The notes beneath the pieces were generated by a model, which had not been told where the DNA came from, made no database searches, and saw only the letters and a list, made by a program, of their open reading frames with translations. A stretch of 64,000 bases of DNA from Muriicola sp041358175 (lineage in GTDB: Bacteria; Bacteroidota; Bacteroidia; Flavobacteriales; Flavobacteriaceae): assembly GCF_041358175.1 (NCBI RefSeq), contig NZ_JBGKBE010000004.1:169677-233676 (forward strand), read 5' to 3'. Position numbers and translations under genes: made by a program. Below are positions 25,886 through 34,104 of this stretch, in pieces. The stretch's first letter is position 1, and every line of letters starts with the position of its first letter.

Positions 25886-26216
25886 ACCAAAAATTTACTA
25901 TCATAGAAATTAAAACCAGGGATGTAATTATCCATAGAGACCAGGAGTTGATACCACGATTGATTTTACCATCTTGGCACGATTTCCTCCGGCAAAGCCT
26001 CTTCGAACCTTCAAAATTTTTATAGTGTGCGACTCCAAGGCTGCCAACCGAAAATAGGGTCAGATAGATCTCAGCGGGGTGTACCCATTGAAAACCTCTA
26101 CTTATAAATCCCAATCCGGCCACCACAGAAAGCAATGCGGGAATGAAACAACACATCAAGGGAAGAACGGCAGCAAGCAAACTGGAGCTCACTAACATTT
26201 TGACGAAAGACTTCAT
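25875..26216 (-). CDS. MerT-like membrane transport protein
   Basis: 113 residues with about three hydrophobic segments. The first carries PLMCCFIPALLSVVAG, comparable to the CCITP-type vicinal Cys pair of MerT. A second Cys pair occurs in CRRKSCQDG. Members of this type import or move Hg2+ or another thiophilic metal across the inner membrane. It follows the secreted HMA protein gene at 26223 and, with it, resembles a split MerT/MerP pair. True metal not determinable. Confidence 0.65.
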   Translation of the reverse strand: MKSFVKMLVSSSLLAAVLPLMCCFIPALLSVVAGLGFISRGFQWVHPAEIYLTLFSVGSLGVAHYKNFEGSKRLCRRKSCQDGKINRGINSWSLWIITSLVLISMIVNFWYEF

Positions 26217-26222
26217 AAAAAC

Positions 26223-26708
26223 TTATTTAACTTTTGTGAGTATTATGGCCCATCGGCCCGAAAGGTTTCCATCCTCCTCATCTTCTACCGTACCACTTAC
26301 AGTTGCCATTCCAGGAGTCAATGCTTGCACTAGTTCAGTCGGTGAATGCTGCGATATATCAAATAGCTCTTGGCCGGTTTCAATTACCCACAGCCCGTTT
26401 TCCTTCTTCACGGTTCCTGAAATGGTGATTTGGGCTTTCTTTGCTGAAAATCCATTTTTTTTCACTTCTTCCTGAATGTCTTGTAATGTGAGTTTATTTT
26501 CAGTTGCCAGTTCCAAGTAGGCCTTCCCGTCGTTAAGACTTACACGAACATATTTAAGACCTTCCATCTTTTTCAACCCCCGCTCCAGGCCATAGGCACA
26601 AGGGGCACAATCCATTCCATATACTTCTTGGTCAACTTTGGTGATCTGTGCATGCGATGTGCCGATGCCAAATAACCCAATTATTGCCAACATTGTAATA
26701 TCCTTCAT
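26223..26708 (-). CDS. Secreted HMA-domain protein (MerP-like)
   Basis: 161 residues with an N-terminal signal peptide ending in SHAQ. An HMA domain follows, with GMDCAPCAYGLE (C-x-x-C), then a ~70-residue C-terminal beta domain (ISGTVKKENGLWVIETGQ) that resembles an OB-like strand set. It is a periplasmic metal binder like MerP but with an extra domain. It lies upstream of the MerT-like gene, as expected for a periplasm-to-membrane relay. Confidence 0.75.
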   Translation of the reverse strand: MKDITMLAIIGLFGIGTSHAQITKVDQEVYGMDCAPCAYGLERGLKKMEGLKYVRVSLNDGKAYLELATENKLTLQDIQEEVKKNGFSAKKAQITISGTVKKENGLWVIETGQELFDISQHSPTELVQALTPGMATVSGTVEDEEDGNLSGRWAIILTKVK

Positions 26709-26737
26709 TTTTTTGCTCTTTTAGATTTTGTCTTTAT

Positions 26738-27607
26738 TTATAACCAGTAACTTAAATTTATCGCTATCCGATAGTTTTCCTTTATGGTTCCTGGTGTCAA
26801 ATCCTGTACAACCGGAAACAAAGCCCCGAACGATACTCCCCAGGCCCCGTACAGTCCCAAAAATGATGGGCCTGCCAAAACCTTCGTACTCCGCGAACCG
26901 GAATAATCCTGTTGCCCCGAATATTTATTATTACCCGGGAATTCGACCAGCGATTCGATGAAGATGCGCCAATCAGGTTTCGGGTAATCGCCCATAAAAA
27001 TATTGGGGCGATATCCTACCACCGCACTTGCGTAGGGTAAGTCGCCCAGCCGTTCGTTGTTTTTTTTGAAATAGTACTGATATCCTCCCCCTATCCAAGC
27101 ATACCATATGCGGGAGGCATAGCCCGTTGAAACGGCGGCGTGTACCGAGTTGCCCACATTGACCTGCCCACGCTCGTTATCGGTCGGAGCGGAAACGCCC
27201 ACAATGGCGGTGGACTCGAAACGCTTGCCCACTCCGAATGCATTGGAAAAGAAACGGTACCAAAGTGATGCCTCGATATCGCCGTTGGCAGGCATATTGC
27301 TGTTTCCCCGTGTTCTTGGGGTATTGTCATGGCGTTCGATCATTGTAGGGGTTGTCAAATTTACCTGTAGATCTTCCGTAATACCATAGGAGAACAAGTA
27401 GCGTAGCATATACGAAGTTTCGTTTTCCGTACCTAGGCTCATACCGGCCACGTTCAAATCGACACCACCCTTTGCAAGGGTCGGTGTCTGCAGGCCGTAA
27501 AGCGGCCCGTGGCCCTGGGCCATCGCTGTTCCCGCTATAAGCAATAACCCTATTGTTGCCGAATACTTGATATTTCTTGATAGCGATATAAATTTTTTGA
27601 AGCACAT
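26738..27607 (-). CDS. Outer-membrane beta-barrel protein (transporter-like)
   Basis: 289 residues with a signal peptide ending AMAQ and a glycine-rich mature start (GHGPLYGLQTPTLAKGGVDLN). Strands alternate every ~10 residues and the protein ends in a hydrophobic aromatic strand (AINLSYWL). This resembles the outer-membrane barrels often found beside metal-resistance genes in Bacteroidota. No specific transport substrate is evident. It lies between the glutaredoxin-like and HMA genes. Confidence 0.68.
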   Translation of the reverse strand: MCFKKFISLSRNIKYSATIGLLLIAGTAMAQGHGPLYGLQTPTLAKGGVDLNVAGMSLGTENETSYMLRYLFSYGITEDLQVNLTTPTMIERHDNTPRTRGNSNMPANGDIEASLWYRFFSNAFGVGKRFESTAIVGVSAPTDNERGQVNVGNSVHAAVSTGYASRIWYAWIGGGYQYYFKKNNERLGDLPYASAVVGYRPNIFMGDYPKPDWRIFIESLVEFPGNNKYSGQQDYSGSRSTKVLAGPSFLGLYGAWGVSFGALFPVVQDLTPGTIKENYRIAINLSYWL

Positions 27608-27622
27608 GGTTATCTAGGTATT

Positions 27623-27895
27623 TTATAAAGATTGCCCTATTCCGGCTTCTATCAATTTTTCCTTGGAAATCGCTGAATCCTTACAGCATTCGAGCAATTT
27701 TCCATTTACTGCCACGGCAGGTATTTTGTTGACCCCGTATTCGTTCATCTTGGTAAGACACGTCTTATCATCGCATTGTTTTACCAAATCGTATGTTGTT
27801 ACTTCACATTCATCACAGGCCAGTTCCTCAATCATTTTAACCACTGGGTCACATACGGGGCAGTTGGCTGTAAAGACTTCTACTTGACGTTTCAT
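27623..27895 (-). CDS. Glutaredoxin/thioredoxin-like protein of a metal operon
   Basis: 90 residues of a small thioredoxin fold: VEVFTANCPVCDPVV with a CPVC active site, then further cysteines (CDECE, KTCLTK, LECCKD), nine in all. The cis-Pro position is NKIPAVAVNG. Such Cys-rich glutaredoxin-like proteins occur in mer- and ars-like clusters, where they may reduce or carry thiol-bound metal. It is the first gene of the operon running down to 25064 and has its own promoter at 27953-27986. Confidence 0.78.
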   Translation of the reverse strand: MKRQVEVFTANCPVCDPVVKMIEELACDECEVTTYDLVKQCDDKTCLTKMNEYGVNKIPAVAVNGKLLECCKDSAISKEKLIEAGIGQSL

Positions 27896-27952
27896 AATCT
27901 CTTTTTTTTTATTAATATTTCATTTATAATGGCTTATCAATTAAGCACGGTA

Positions 27953-27986
27953 CAAAGGTAGGTGGGTGCCTGGGGTGGTCTCCAAA
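27953..27986 (-). promoter_or_regulatory. Promoter with putative CsoR-like operator, before the glutaredoxin-like gene
   Basis: On the minus strand TTTG (27983-27986) and TACCTTTG (27953-27960) are 22 bases apart, a good Bacteroidota promoter. Its -33 side carries the 16-bp sequence GGGTGGTCTCCAAATA (plus strand 27973-27988), which recurs at 28451-28466 in the promoter of the CsoR-like gene itself. Confidence 0.65.
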
Positions 27987-28051
27987 TAATATTTCAAAAA
28001 AAATGACCCATAGTTTTGGGCCATCAAACGGGGGTTGTTTTTTCGCGAGTT

Positions 28052-28414
28052 CTATTCTTCGTTAAAGTCTTCCAATTTGGATTTGAGCATGGCAATTTCT
28101 TTCATTTTGTCGGTAAGACTGTCCAGCTCCAAATCAGGGAACTGTTTCCGTATAAATTCAATACGGTCTTCATTACCACAATCTCCAGGACAAGCTTCCA
28201 CGGTTTCTGAAATCTTGATTGCCAAGGCTTTTCTGTAAGTTTCGTCCAGTAACAGGAAATGGGCCTTGTCCAAACCCTTTTGTGCTGCTTTGAACTGTAT
28301 CAGTATCTTTTCAGGGTCGGTATCCTCGTCCAGCATTTTAATGAGGCCGCTAAGTTGCCCATTGATACTTTGTAACCTTGTTTTTATGTCCTTACTTAAA
28401 TCCCGTGGTATCAT
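28052..28414 (-). CDS. CsoR/RcnR-like (DUF156) transcriptional repressor, atypical metal site
   Basis: 120 residues, all-helical. The first helix RLQSINGQLSGLIKMLDED and ILIQFKAAQKGLDKAHFLL are the CsoR/FrmR family core (usual length ~90). The copper-site Cys in helix 2 and the His-Cys pair of CsoR are not at their expected places; instead a CPGDC pair lies in the C-terminal extension (VEACPGDCGNED). It may sense a different metal or a thiol stress. The same 16-bp sequence stands in its own promoter and in that of the next operon, which supports autoregulation (inference). Confidence 0.75.
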   Translation of the reverse strand: MIPRDLSKDIKTRLQSINGQLSGLIKMLDEDTDPEKILIQFKAAQKGLDKAHFLLLDETYRKALAIKISETVEACPGDCGNEDRIEFIRKQFPDLELDSLTDKMKEIAMLKSKLEDFNEE

Positions 28415-28430
28415 TGATTAAAATTTTATT

Positions 28431-28464
28431 GCAATGTAAGTATGCTCGTAGGGTGGTCTCCAAA
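28431..28464 (-). promoter_or_regulatory. Promoter with putative operator, before the CsoR-like gene
   Basis: On the minus strand TTTG (28461-28464) and TACATTGC (28431-28438, one change from TAnnTTTG) are again 22 bases apart. GGGTGGTCTCCAAATA lies at 28451-28466 with the same offset to the -33 element as at 27973-27988. Most of the shared word falls in the spacer next to -33, the usual place for a repressor. Confidence 0.6.
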
Positions 28465-28480
28465 TATTTTTTCAATTTTA

Positions 28481-28690
28481 TTAGCAACATTTTAAACCTT
28501 CCTGAATAGGTGGACAGGCCACAGTTCCGTAAGAACAGAATACGCAGCAATGGCCTTCTTTTGGTTTTAGTATTTGTTTGCAATTATCACATTCATAAAA
28601 GAATTGACAGGCGGTGGTTGGCATTTCTTCTGCCTTTTTGTGGCCGCATTCAGGGCAGGTAATCGTGGATTTTAATATAGTAGTTTCCAT
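28481..28690 (-). CDS. GDCCVxC-family small Cys-rich protein
   Basis: 69 residues with two zinc-ribbon-like pairs (CPEC, CDNC) and the family block, here GHCCVFCSYG, plus two more Cys at the end (GLKCC). Known members stand beside metal-detoxification genes and some carry selenocysteine in the core motif; none is visible here. Function unknown. It sits between the FAD reductase and the CsoR-like gene. Confidence 0.8.
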   Translation of the reverse strand: METTILKSTITCPECGHKKAEEMPTTACQFFYECDNCKQILKPKEGHCCVFCSYGTVACPPIQEGLKCC

Positions 28691-28699
28691 AAATAATAG

Positions 28700-30046
28700 T
28701 TAGAGCATATAGGTTAGGTCGGATGCCATTGTAGGGTATGAAAATATCATTGTCCTTAAATCGCTTATGGTCATCTTGGCCTTTATCGCCATTGCAAAAA
28801 GATTTATTGTTTCTTCACAGTAAGGTCCAATAAGATGCGCGCCCAAAATGGTATTGTTATTTTTATCGATGATTGTTTTAAAGGCATACTCATCCACATT
28901 CAGGCGTCTCGCATTGAACCAATTATCCACTTTTTCAAAATTGACATTGACATCATATCCCTTTTCTTTGGCTTCATCTTCCAATAGGCCAACGGTTGCC
29001 ATAGTGGGCAAAGTAAAAACCACGGAAGGCATTGGGGGATAATTGACTTTTTTCTGGTTCCCCTTGATGATATTTGAAGCCACGACGTGTCCTTCCAATA
29101 CAGCTACGGGTGTTAGGGGCAATCCTCTTGAATTCGCTGCATCGCCAGCTGCATATATGTTCGCGTTCGATGTGCTCTGAAGGTATTCGTTGACCTCTAT
29201 GCCCTTTTTTGAGAAGGATATACCTGCTTTTTCCAATTCTAAATCAAAAATGGCTGGGGGACGACCAGCGGAATTAAATACTGCTGCCGATTTGTAATTA
29301 GTTTCCTTTCCGTTTGAAATTCCTGTGGTTATGTAGTTGCCATCTTTACGTTCAATTTTAGAGACTTCGGTTTCAAGAACAAGCTTGATACCTAAATTAC
29401 GTGTGGCAGCGACCAAATGTTTTACAATATCCCGGTCAAAGTTTTCCAACGGACGTTTACCTCGATGTACTATCGTTACCTCGGCACCGGAACGTGCGGC
29501 AATATGAGCGAATTCAAAAGCAATATATCCACCACCGATGAAAAGCAGGGATTCTGGTAATTCCTTTAGGTTTAGGAAATCCGTACTCGTTTGAGCAAGC
29601 TGTCCGTCATCAAAGTCTAAAACTTTTGGTTTTGAACCTGACGCAATTACAACTTTATCAGCTTGAATGGTCTCGTCACCTACACTTAAGGTATTTTCAT
29701 TTATAAACGTAGCGGAACTGTGAAAGGTATCGATGCCGTTCTTCTCATACCCTTTTTCTATTTTCTTCGGCATTTCATCGACAAAGGTCTGTTTGAACGC
29801 AATTATATCCTTCCAGTTGATATTCGGAATGGTATCAATGCCTTTCCCTTTAAGTCTTTTAGCAAAGTCGCGTACTTCCGTGGCACCGATAATCACTTTT
29901 TTTGGGTCACAGCCTCGTAGGGCACAGGTGCCACCATAAGGCAGTTCATCTGTAATGCCCACCGAAAGACCTTTTGAAGCGCATTTATTGGCGATTGTCA
30001 TACCTGACATACCCGAACCAATAATGAAAACATCATATTTTTTCAT
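28700..30046 (-). CDS. FAD/NAD(P) disulfide oxidoreductase, MerA-like but without mercury cysteines
   Basis: 448 residues of the pyridine nucleotide-disulfide oxidoreductase family: FAD loop IIGSGMSGMTIANKC, active disulfide GGTCALRGCDPKK (C-x4-C), NAD(P) site FIGGGYIAFE and the second FAD motif YAAGDAA. It lacks an N-terminal HMA domain and the C-terminal vicinal Cys pair of MerA; it also lacks the His-Glu motif of glutathione reductase (here SYPTMASD). Gene order after merTP suggests reduction of a thiol-bound metal or of a metallochaperone disulfide. Substrate uncertain. Confidence 0.82.
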   Translation of the reverse strand: MKKYDVFIIGSGMSGMTIANKCASKGLSVGITDELPYGGTCALRGCDPKKVIIGATEVRDFAKRLKGKGIDTIPNINWKDIIAFKQTFVDEMPKKIEKGYEKNGIDTFHSSATFINENTLSVGDETIQADKVVIASGSKPKVLDFDDGQLAQTSTDFLNLKELPESLLFIGGGYIAFEFAHIAARSGAEVTIVHRGKRPLENFDRDIVKHLVAATRNLGIKLVLETEVSKIERKDGNYITTGISNGKETNYKSAAVFNSAGRPPAIFDLELEKAGISFSKKGIEVNEYLQSTSNANIYAAGDAANSRGLPLTPVAVLEGHVVASNIIKGNQKKVNYPPMPSVVFTLPTMATVGLLEDEAKEKGYDVNVNFEKVDNWFNARRLNVDEYAFKTIIDKNNNTILGAHLIGPYCEETINLFAMAIKAKMTISDLRTMIFSYPTMASDLTYML

Positions 30047-30670
30047 CTACTTATTTTCTTTAGTGGTTTTCTCGACAACTTTATAGCCGGTGCTTTCTAT
30101 AGCTTTTCGGATTGCAGGCAAACCGGTTTTGGTCTTGTCAAATTCCACTATGGTATTGGCATTTTCGTAGCTGGCTTTGACCGAAATAATTCCATCCAGC
30201 TTATTGACTTCGTTTTCTACGTGTGCCTCACAGCCTGCACAGGTCATTCCAGCGACTTCAAAAGTCTGCTTTTCGATATTGGATTGAGAGACATAGACGA
30301 TATCCTTGGTGGGTTGTGCATAAAAAAGGTTGGAATAGTACGGGAAGGCCAGCATCAATGCGGCGAATAGTGTTACTATCAATAAGAACCGTGTGGATTG
30401 CCAAAATGATGGGTTCGAATCATCTTCACAGGCGCAATCTATTTCTTCCTGTGTTTTCGGTCGTAGTTTCTGATACCAGGCAAACACCAAGACAATAATG
30501 GTCAAGCCGATAAGGTAGGGTCTAAATGGCTCGACCCAAGAAAAGGTAGATGCAATTCCGCTTGTTCCAGCAATTAATGCCAAGACAGGGGTTATACAAC
30601 ATATTGATGCTGCAACTGCGGTAAAAATGCCGGTATAGGCCGCGGTGTTTAAGGTTTTATTCGGTGCCAT
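30047..30670 (-). CDS. merTP: MerT-MerP fusion, mercuric-type transport protein
   Basis: 207 residues. N-terminal MerT-like part with SICCITPVLALIAG (vicinal Cys), a third segment near 92-110, then a C-terminal HMA domain (residues ~135-205) with GMTCAGCEAHVENE. The fusion, known in Bacteroidota as MerTP, combines membrane import with periplasmic Hg2+ capture. It sits 12 bases after the ArsR-type gene and directly before the FAD reductase, as in mer operons. Confidence 0.88.
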   Translation of the reverse strand: MAPNKTLNTAAYTGIFTAVAASICCITPVLALIAGTSGIASTFSWVEPFRPYLIGLTIIVLVFAWYQKLRPKTQEEIDCACEDDSNPSFWQSTRFLLIVTLFAALMLAFPYYSNLFYAQPTKDIVYVSQSNIEKQTFEVAGMTCAGCEAHVENEVNKLDGIISVKASYENANTIVEFDKTKTGLPAIRKAIESTGYKVVEKTTKENK

Positions 30671-30682
30671 AATGTAAACTTT

Positions 30683-31054
30683 CTAAGCTGTTTTCTTTCT
30701 TGCTGAAATTGAATTGAAAATTCCATTCAAAACATTGTCCTCACTCTTTACCAGCGAATAATATAATGTTTGCCCCTCACGTCTCGATAAAATAATTCCT
30801 GCATCCTTCATTTTACGGATATGTTGGGATACGGCAGGAACACTCATTTCAAGAATGTCAGCAATATCGCAAGGGCACAATTCATTCTCTATATTCAATA
30901 GGAATAGAATTTTCAGTCGTACCTCGCTTCCTGCAAGAGACAAAATTTTGCTTATTGCTTCTAAGCTACACGAAGAATTCTCTATGGTTTCCTTGCATCT
31001 CGATATTTGCTTCTTGTCTGCTTCGTTCCGTGTACAAATTATTTCCAAGCTCAT
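30683..31054 (-). CDS. ArsR/SmtB-family metal-responsive repressor
   Basis: 123 residues: winged-helix ArsR domain with SLAGSEVRLKILFLL (helix 2), ENELCPCDIADILEMSVPAVSQHIRKM (recognition helix region) and the beta wing (GIILSRREGQTLYYSL). The CPC pair in the ELCPCD block equals the ELCVCD metal site of ArsR. A perfect palindrome overlaps its own -33 element at 31097-31118, so it probably controls the merTP operon that starts with it. Confidence 0.88.
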   Translation of the reverse strand: MSLEIICTRNEADKKQISRCKETIENSSCSLEAISKILSLAGSEVRLKILFLLNIENELCPCDIADILEMSVPAVSQHIRKMKDAGIILSRREGQTLYYSLVKSEDNVLNGIFNSISARKKTA

Positions 31055-31076
31055 CTTTTTTGATTTAAAGTGTTCA

Positions 31077-31118
31077 CAAATATATCATTATTATATTATT
31101 TAAGCAAATACTTAAATA
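31077..31118 (-). promoter_or_regulatory. Promoter and ArsR-type operator of the mer-like operon
   Basis: Minus-strand promoter: TTTG (31105-31108), 20-base spacer, TATATTTG (31077-31084). The palindrome TATTTAAG (31097-31104) and CTTAAATA (31111-31118), 8-bp arms with 6 bases between, lies over the -33 element. Position and AT-rich arms match ArsR-type operators. Confidence 0.7.
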
Positions 31119-31208
31119 TATTTTGTTGTTACACTTGAATACATTGTTCAAGCGCGATATGACTGCTTTGAAATCAGGCGGATTTAAGTTGATAAATAGG
31201 ATATCACT

Positions 31209-32441
31209 TTAAAAATAGGTGCTGATCCCAAAATACCATGTTGCAGTTTTTGAGGCAGGATTGTTTAAAATATCCTGCTGCCATTGGTATCGATAGTTAA
31301 TCCTTAGAACGGTCTGGGGTGACGGCCTGAAGCTCAAGGCAGGGGTCAAAGCGAATAGGTCATCGCCAATATCCGTATTGGTCTGGGCAAACCTGCCGAT
31401 ATTGTAATCCACATAATCCGTCCTGAGCGAAAGGTTCAATATCGCATCTTCCCAATCCAATATTTTCGTTTTTAACACCGGTTGGATAATGTCGACAAAA
31501 AAGCCCGCCTGTTGATTTCCAAATTGCTGTGTGAAGGTATCCGGTACCCCTATCCAAATGTAGGCCATCTCACCTACGAGCCTTGTTCCGGTTTTGTTGA
31601 TGGTCGTATTTAGGTCTAAAGCCAGTACATCGACCCGCCTTGATTCAGTGTCAACTTGAAGTCCATCTATTTCTTCCCTGTTGTATGTGCCTCCCATATA
31701 AGAGATGCCCAGTTCTCCTACTTTACGATGTTTAATTGCCAATTTTCCATTTAAGAGCGGGCTCCCACTAAAATTATCTTCAAATCGCGCAGAATTTTCC
31801 TTGACAGCCACTAAAGAAGTCCTTTCTTCTTCGTTATTGATAATGCTAGTGTCAAAACCATTGGTTAGATACCCTTCATATCCCAAGGTCCAATCTCCCT
31901 TATACGTCTTTCCATATATGCCAAATCCGGCATTGGAGAAAGTGGCGGGCAACAAATTGGTGCTAACATCCGGTCGCTCCACGAATTCCCATTTCGGACC
32001 GTCATGATTTTGATTAAATGAGCCGATGGGATTCAATACAATTCCACCTCGAAGATTGAGCAAGGGATGTAAGGCGATATCCATTGAGGCAAATTCGATG
32101 GCGATTTCCTCGGTTCCGTTTTCAAATTCCAACTCAGTCAAAAACTTAATGCGCTTCGATATGGATGCCGAAACGAAAAGAGTCAATCTCCTAGCCTGAA
32201 AAGATAACCCTTCTGACAATCCATCCTCAATGCTATAGATTGAGTTCGCCTCCAGATAACCACCCAGATTGACCGGAAATTTATCAAAAGTCAAAAAGGG
32301 GCGGTCATAGACTGCATCCATATTCATCGATGCCCTGATACTGTCTTTATCGCTGATTTGGGCGCTAATGGTCAAAACGCAAATATTCACTATGAAAAGA
32401 GCAGTATATATTTTAGGAGACATGTATATAGATATGTTCAT
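31209..32441 (-). CDS. Outer-membrane porin-like protein of a redox operon
   Basis: 410 residues (or 404 from the next ATG at 32423). Signal peptide ends ISAQ; then beta-strand repeats (GGYLEANSIYSI, RLTLFVSASISKRIKFLTELEFENG, RGGIVLNPIGSFNQ) and a C-terminal aromatic strand (WYFGISTYF). It resembles phosphate-selective-porin-like OM proteins. The gene overlaps the Rieske gene by 29 bases and is co-directional with the dihaem gene, giving a porin/Rieske/dihaem set like the cytochrome/porin set at 2.1-4.1 kb. Confidence 0.78.
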   Translation of the reverse strand: MNISIYMSPKIYTALFIVNICVLTISAQISDKDSIRASMNMDAVYDRPFLTFDKFPVNLGGYLEANSIYSIEDGLSEGLSFQARRLTLFVSASISKRIKFLTELEFENGTEEIAIEFASMDIALHPLLNLRGGIVLNPIGSFNQNHDGPKWEFVERPDVSTNLLPATFSNAGFGIYGKTYKGDWTLGYEGYLTNGFDTSIINNEEERTSLVAVKENSARFEDNFSGSPLLNGKLAIKHRKVGELGISYMGGTYNREEIDGLQVDTESRRVDVLALDLNTTINKTGTRLVGEMAYIWIGVPDTFTQQFGNQQAGFFVDIIQPVLKTKILDWEDAILNLSLRTDYVDYNIGRFAQTNTDIGDDLFALTPALSFRPSPQTVLRINYRYQWQQDILNNPASKTATWYFGISTYF

Positions 32442-32853
32442 TATCGGTTGTTATTAGGAATGACTTCAAGTTTTCTTCTGCGGGCCCTTGCATGACCCCG
32501 CCCGAGCGATCAAATTCACTGCCATGACATGGACAATTATATATGCCCCCACCAATGTTGAGTTCGCAGCCTCTATGGGTACATTGCATTAAACTGGCCG
32601 TATAGTCTTGATTCAGAGTTTTGAATATGCCTATGGGATATTGCATGGAATCGCTTTGGATGACCACAAAATCCCGCTCTATTTGTTTCCCACCTTTTAT
32701 CTGTTTAAACTCACCCTTTGATATTCTTAACATTCCCTCTTCCTCAGCAAAGGAGGCATAGTATAGGCCCGCACAGCTGTGGAGTAAAAAGGAGGAAGCT
32801 GGGAGGACTGTCGCCAGATATCCCAAACGCTTGATGAATTCTTTCCTGCGCAT
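32413..32853 (-). CDS. Rieske [2Fe-2S] protein
   Basis: 146 residues with an N-terminal signal or anchor (RKEFIKRLGYLATV..., with Cys in LLHSCAG) and a Rieske domain: CTHRGC (C-x-H) and CPCHGSEFD (C-x-x-H), about 18 residues apart. The spacing and GSEFDRSGG loop are canonical. Periplasmic electron carrier, probably coupled to the dihaem protein encoded directly upstream (one base apart). Confidence 0.88.
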   Translation of the reverse strand: MRRKEFIKRLGYLATVLPASSFLLHSCAGLYYASFAEEEGMLRISKGEFKQIKGGKQIERDFVVIQSDSMQYPIGIFKTLNQDYTASLMQCTHRGCELNIGGGIYNCPCHGSEFDRSGGVMQGPAEENLKSFLITTDNEHIYIHVS

Positions 32854-34053
32854 CTATAGGGAACTAATGAATTTTATCAATTGTGATTTTTCTTCGGGCG
32901 TTAATGAGAGGTACTGAGCCTTTGAATTATTTGCCTCGCCACCGTGCATTTCTATGGCCTCCTCAATACTTGAAGCCCTTCCGTCATGTAAAAGGAATAG
33001 TTGTCCGCCTTGGGAATTGGGGGACAGGCCGATTCCCCATAACGGTGGAGTTCTCCATTCGGAGGTCTCAACATTGCCCTCTGTGAATCCATCATCAAGA
33101 CCAGGCCCCATATCATGTAACAGTAAATCCGTATAAGGATGGAACTCCTTAAAGGACATAGATTCAATGGGAGAAAACCCCGTTGTCAGGGTCGGTGTGT
33201 GACAAGCTGCACATTGTATGGATTGGAAAAGCTCTTTTCCGGCTATAACATCCGGATCTGTCTGGTTTCTAGGAATAGGAGCTTTAAGAGTTTTAAGGTA
33301 AAATACCACGTCATTCAAAGTCTGGGTACTTATCTCTGGATCTTCTTCAAGACCGCTGAAGGGGTCAATGGGATCAAAAAGAGAGGTTATGCCTATATCT
33401 TGATTATACGCACCTACGGTCTGGTGCAACAAATCATAGCTATTGGCCTTCTTACCAAACCTGAAGATGTAATTGTCTCCAAGTGAAACACTATTTTCCC
33501 GGATTTCAGTGAATTCAGGAGGAATATTATAGTGGGGCCTTCCGCTAATTCCATCTCCATCCTCATCCATTGGGTCGGCCAAGGCCAGAATATCCCCATC
33601 AGGAACTGCATCCAACAGGCCCAATCCAGTGACTGCAGGGGCCACCAAAATAGAAAAGGGCACACCATCGGGCACGGTTTCAGGCTCAAAACCTGGTATG
33701 GCCTTATTTTGAATTTGGTTCCTGCCATCGCCGATAGTTGGCATTGAGGGTAGGACCACATCATTGTTGCCAAACCTGATAAGTTGGTTGAAAGGATGGC
33801 CCTTGCCATCCCCTGAATGGCAGCTAACGCAGCTAGTCCCGACAAATAATGGGCCAAGGCCATTTTCAACGGTAAAGACGTCATCGTTAAAAGCTATGTC
33901 GCCAGCTAAAAACCGTTTTTGCTCGCTTATGGACAGGCCATCGATAGGTCCATCCAACAGCTCAAATTCCATAGGTTCCTCGGGTCCCAATTTTTCACAG
34001 CCACAAAGCAGAAGTAAAGAGATCCCAATAAAAATATAAATTATTTTAGACAT
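32854..34053 (-). CDS. Dihaem c-type cytochrome (DUF1111, di-haem oxidoreductase-like)
   Basis: 399 residues with a lipoprotein-like signal (LLCGCEK). Two haem sites: CVSCHSGDG (N-terminal half) and CAACHTPT (C-terminal half). The order and spacing match the DUF1111/MauG-related family, often called thiol oxidoreductase or peroxidase-like. It lies one base from the Rieske gene and two genes from a porin, so it is likely an electron-transfer enzyme at the cell surface. The substrate is unknown. Confidence 0.85.
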   Translation of the reverse strand: MSKIIYIFIGISLLLLCGCEKLGPEEPMEFELLDGPIDGLSISEQKRFLAGDIAFNDDVFTVENGLGPLFVGTSCVSCHSGDGKGHPFNQLIRFGNNDVVLPSMPTIGDGRNQIQNKAIPGFEPETVPDGVPFSILVAPAVTGLGLLDAVPDGDILALADPMDEDGDGISGRPHYNIPPEFTEIRENSVSLGDNYIFRFGKKANSYDLLHQTVGAYNQDIGITSLFDPIDPFSGLEEDPEISTQTLNDVVFYLKTLKAPIPRNQTDPDVIAGKELFQSIQCAACHTPTLTTGFSPIESMSFKEFHPYTDLLLHDMGPGLDDGFTEGNVETSEWRTPPLWGIGLSPNSQGGQLFLLHDGRASSIEEAIEMHGGEANNSKAQYLSLTPEEKSQLIKFISSL

Positions 34054-34088
34054 TACTATAAAAATATATATACGAATATAATTATATT

Positions 34089-34104
34089 TTTAGATAAGTC
34101 TAAA
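34089..34104. promoter_or_regulatory. Palindrome before the dihaem/Rieske/porin operon
   Basis: TTTAGA and TCTAAA arms with TAAG between form a 16-base palindrome 35 bases upstream of the dihaem gene start. A weak -7-like TATATTCG lies between it and the gene. An activator or repressor site is possible, but the factor is unknown. The rest of 34054-34247 is AT-rich and without genes. Confidence 0.3.

Noticed and set aside
28700..30046. Calling the FAD reductase a true mercuric reductase
   Set aside because: It lacks the HMA domain, the C-terminal Cys pair and other MerA-specific residues.
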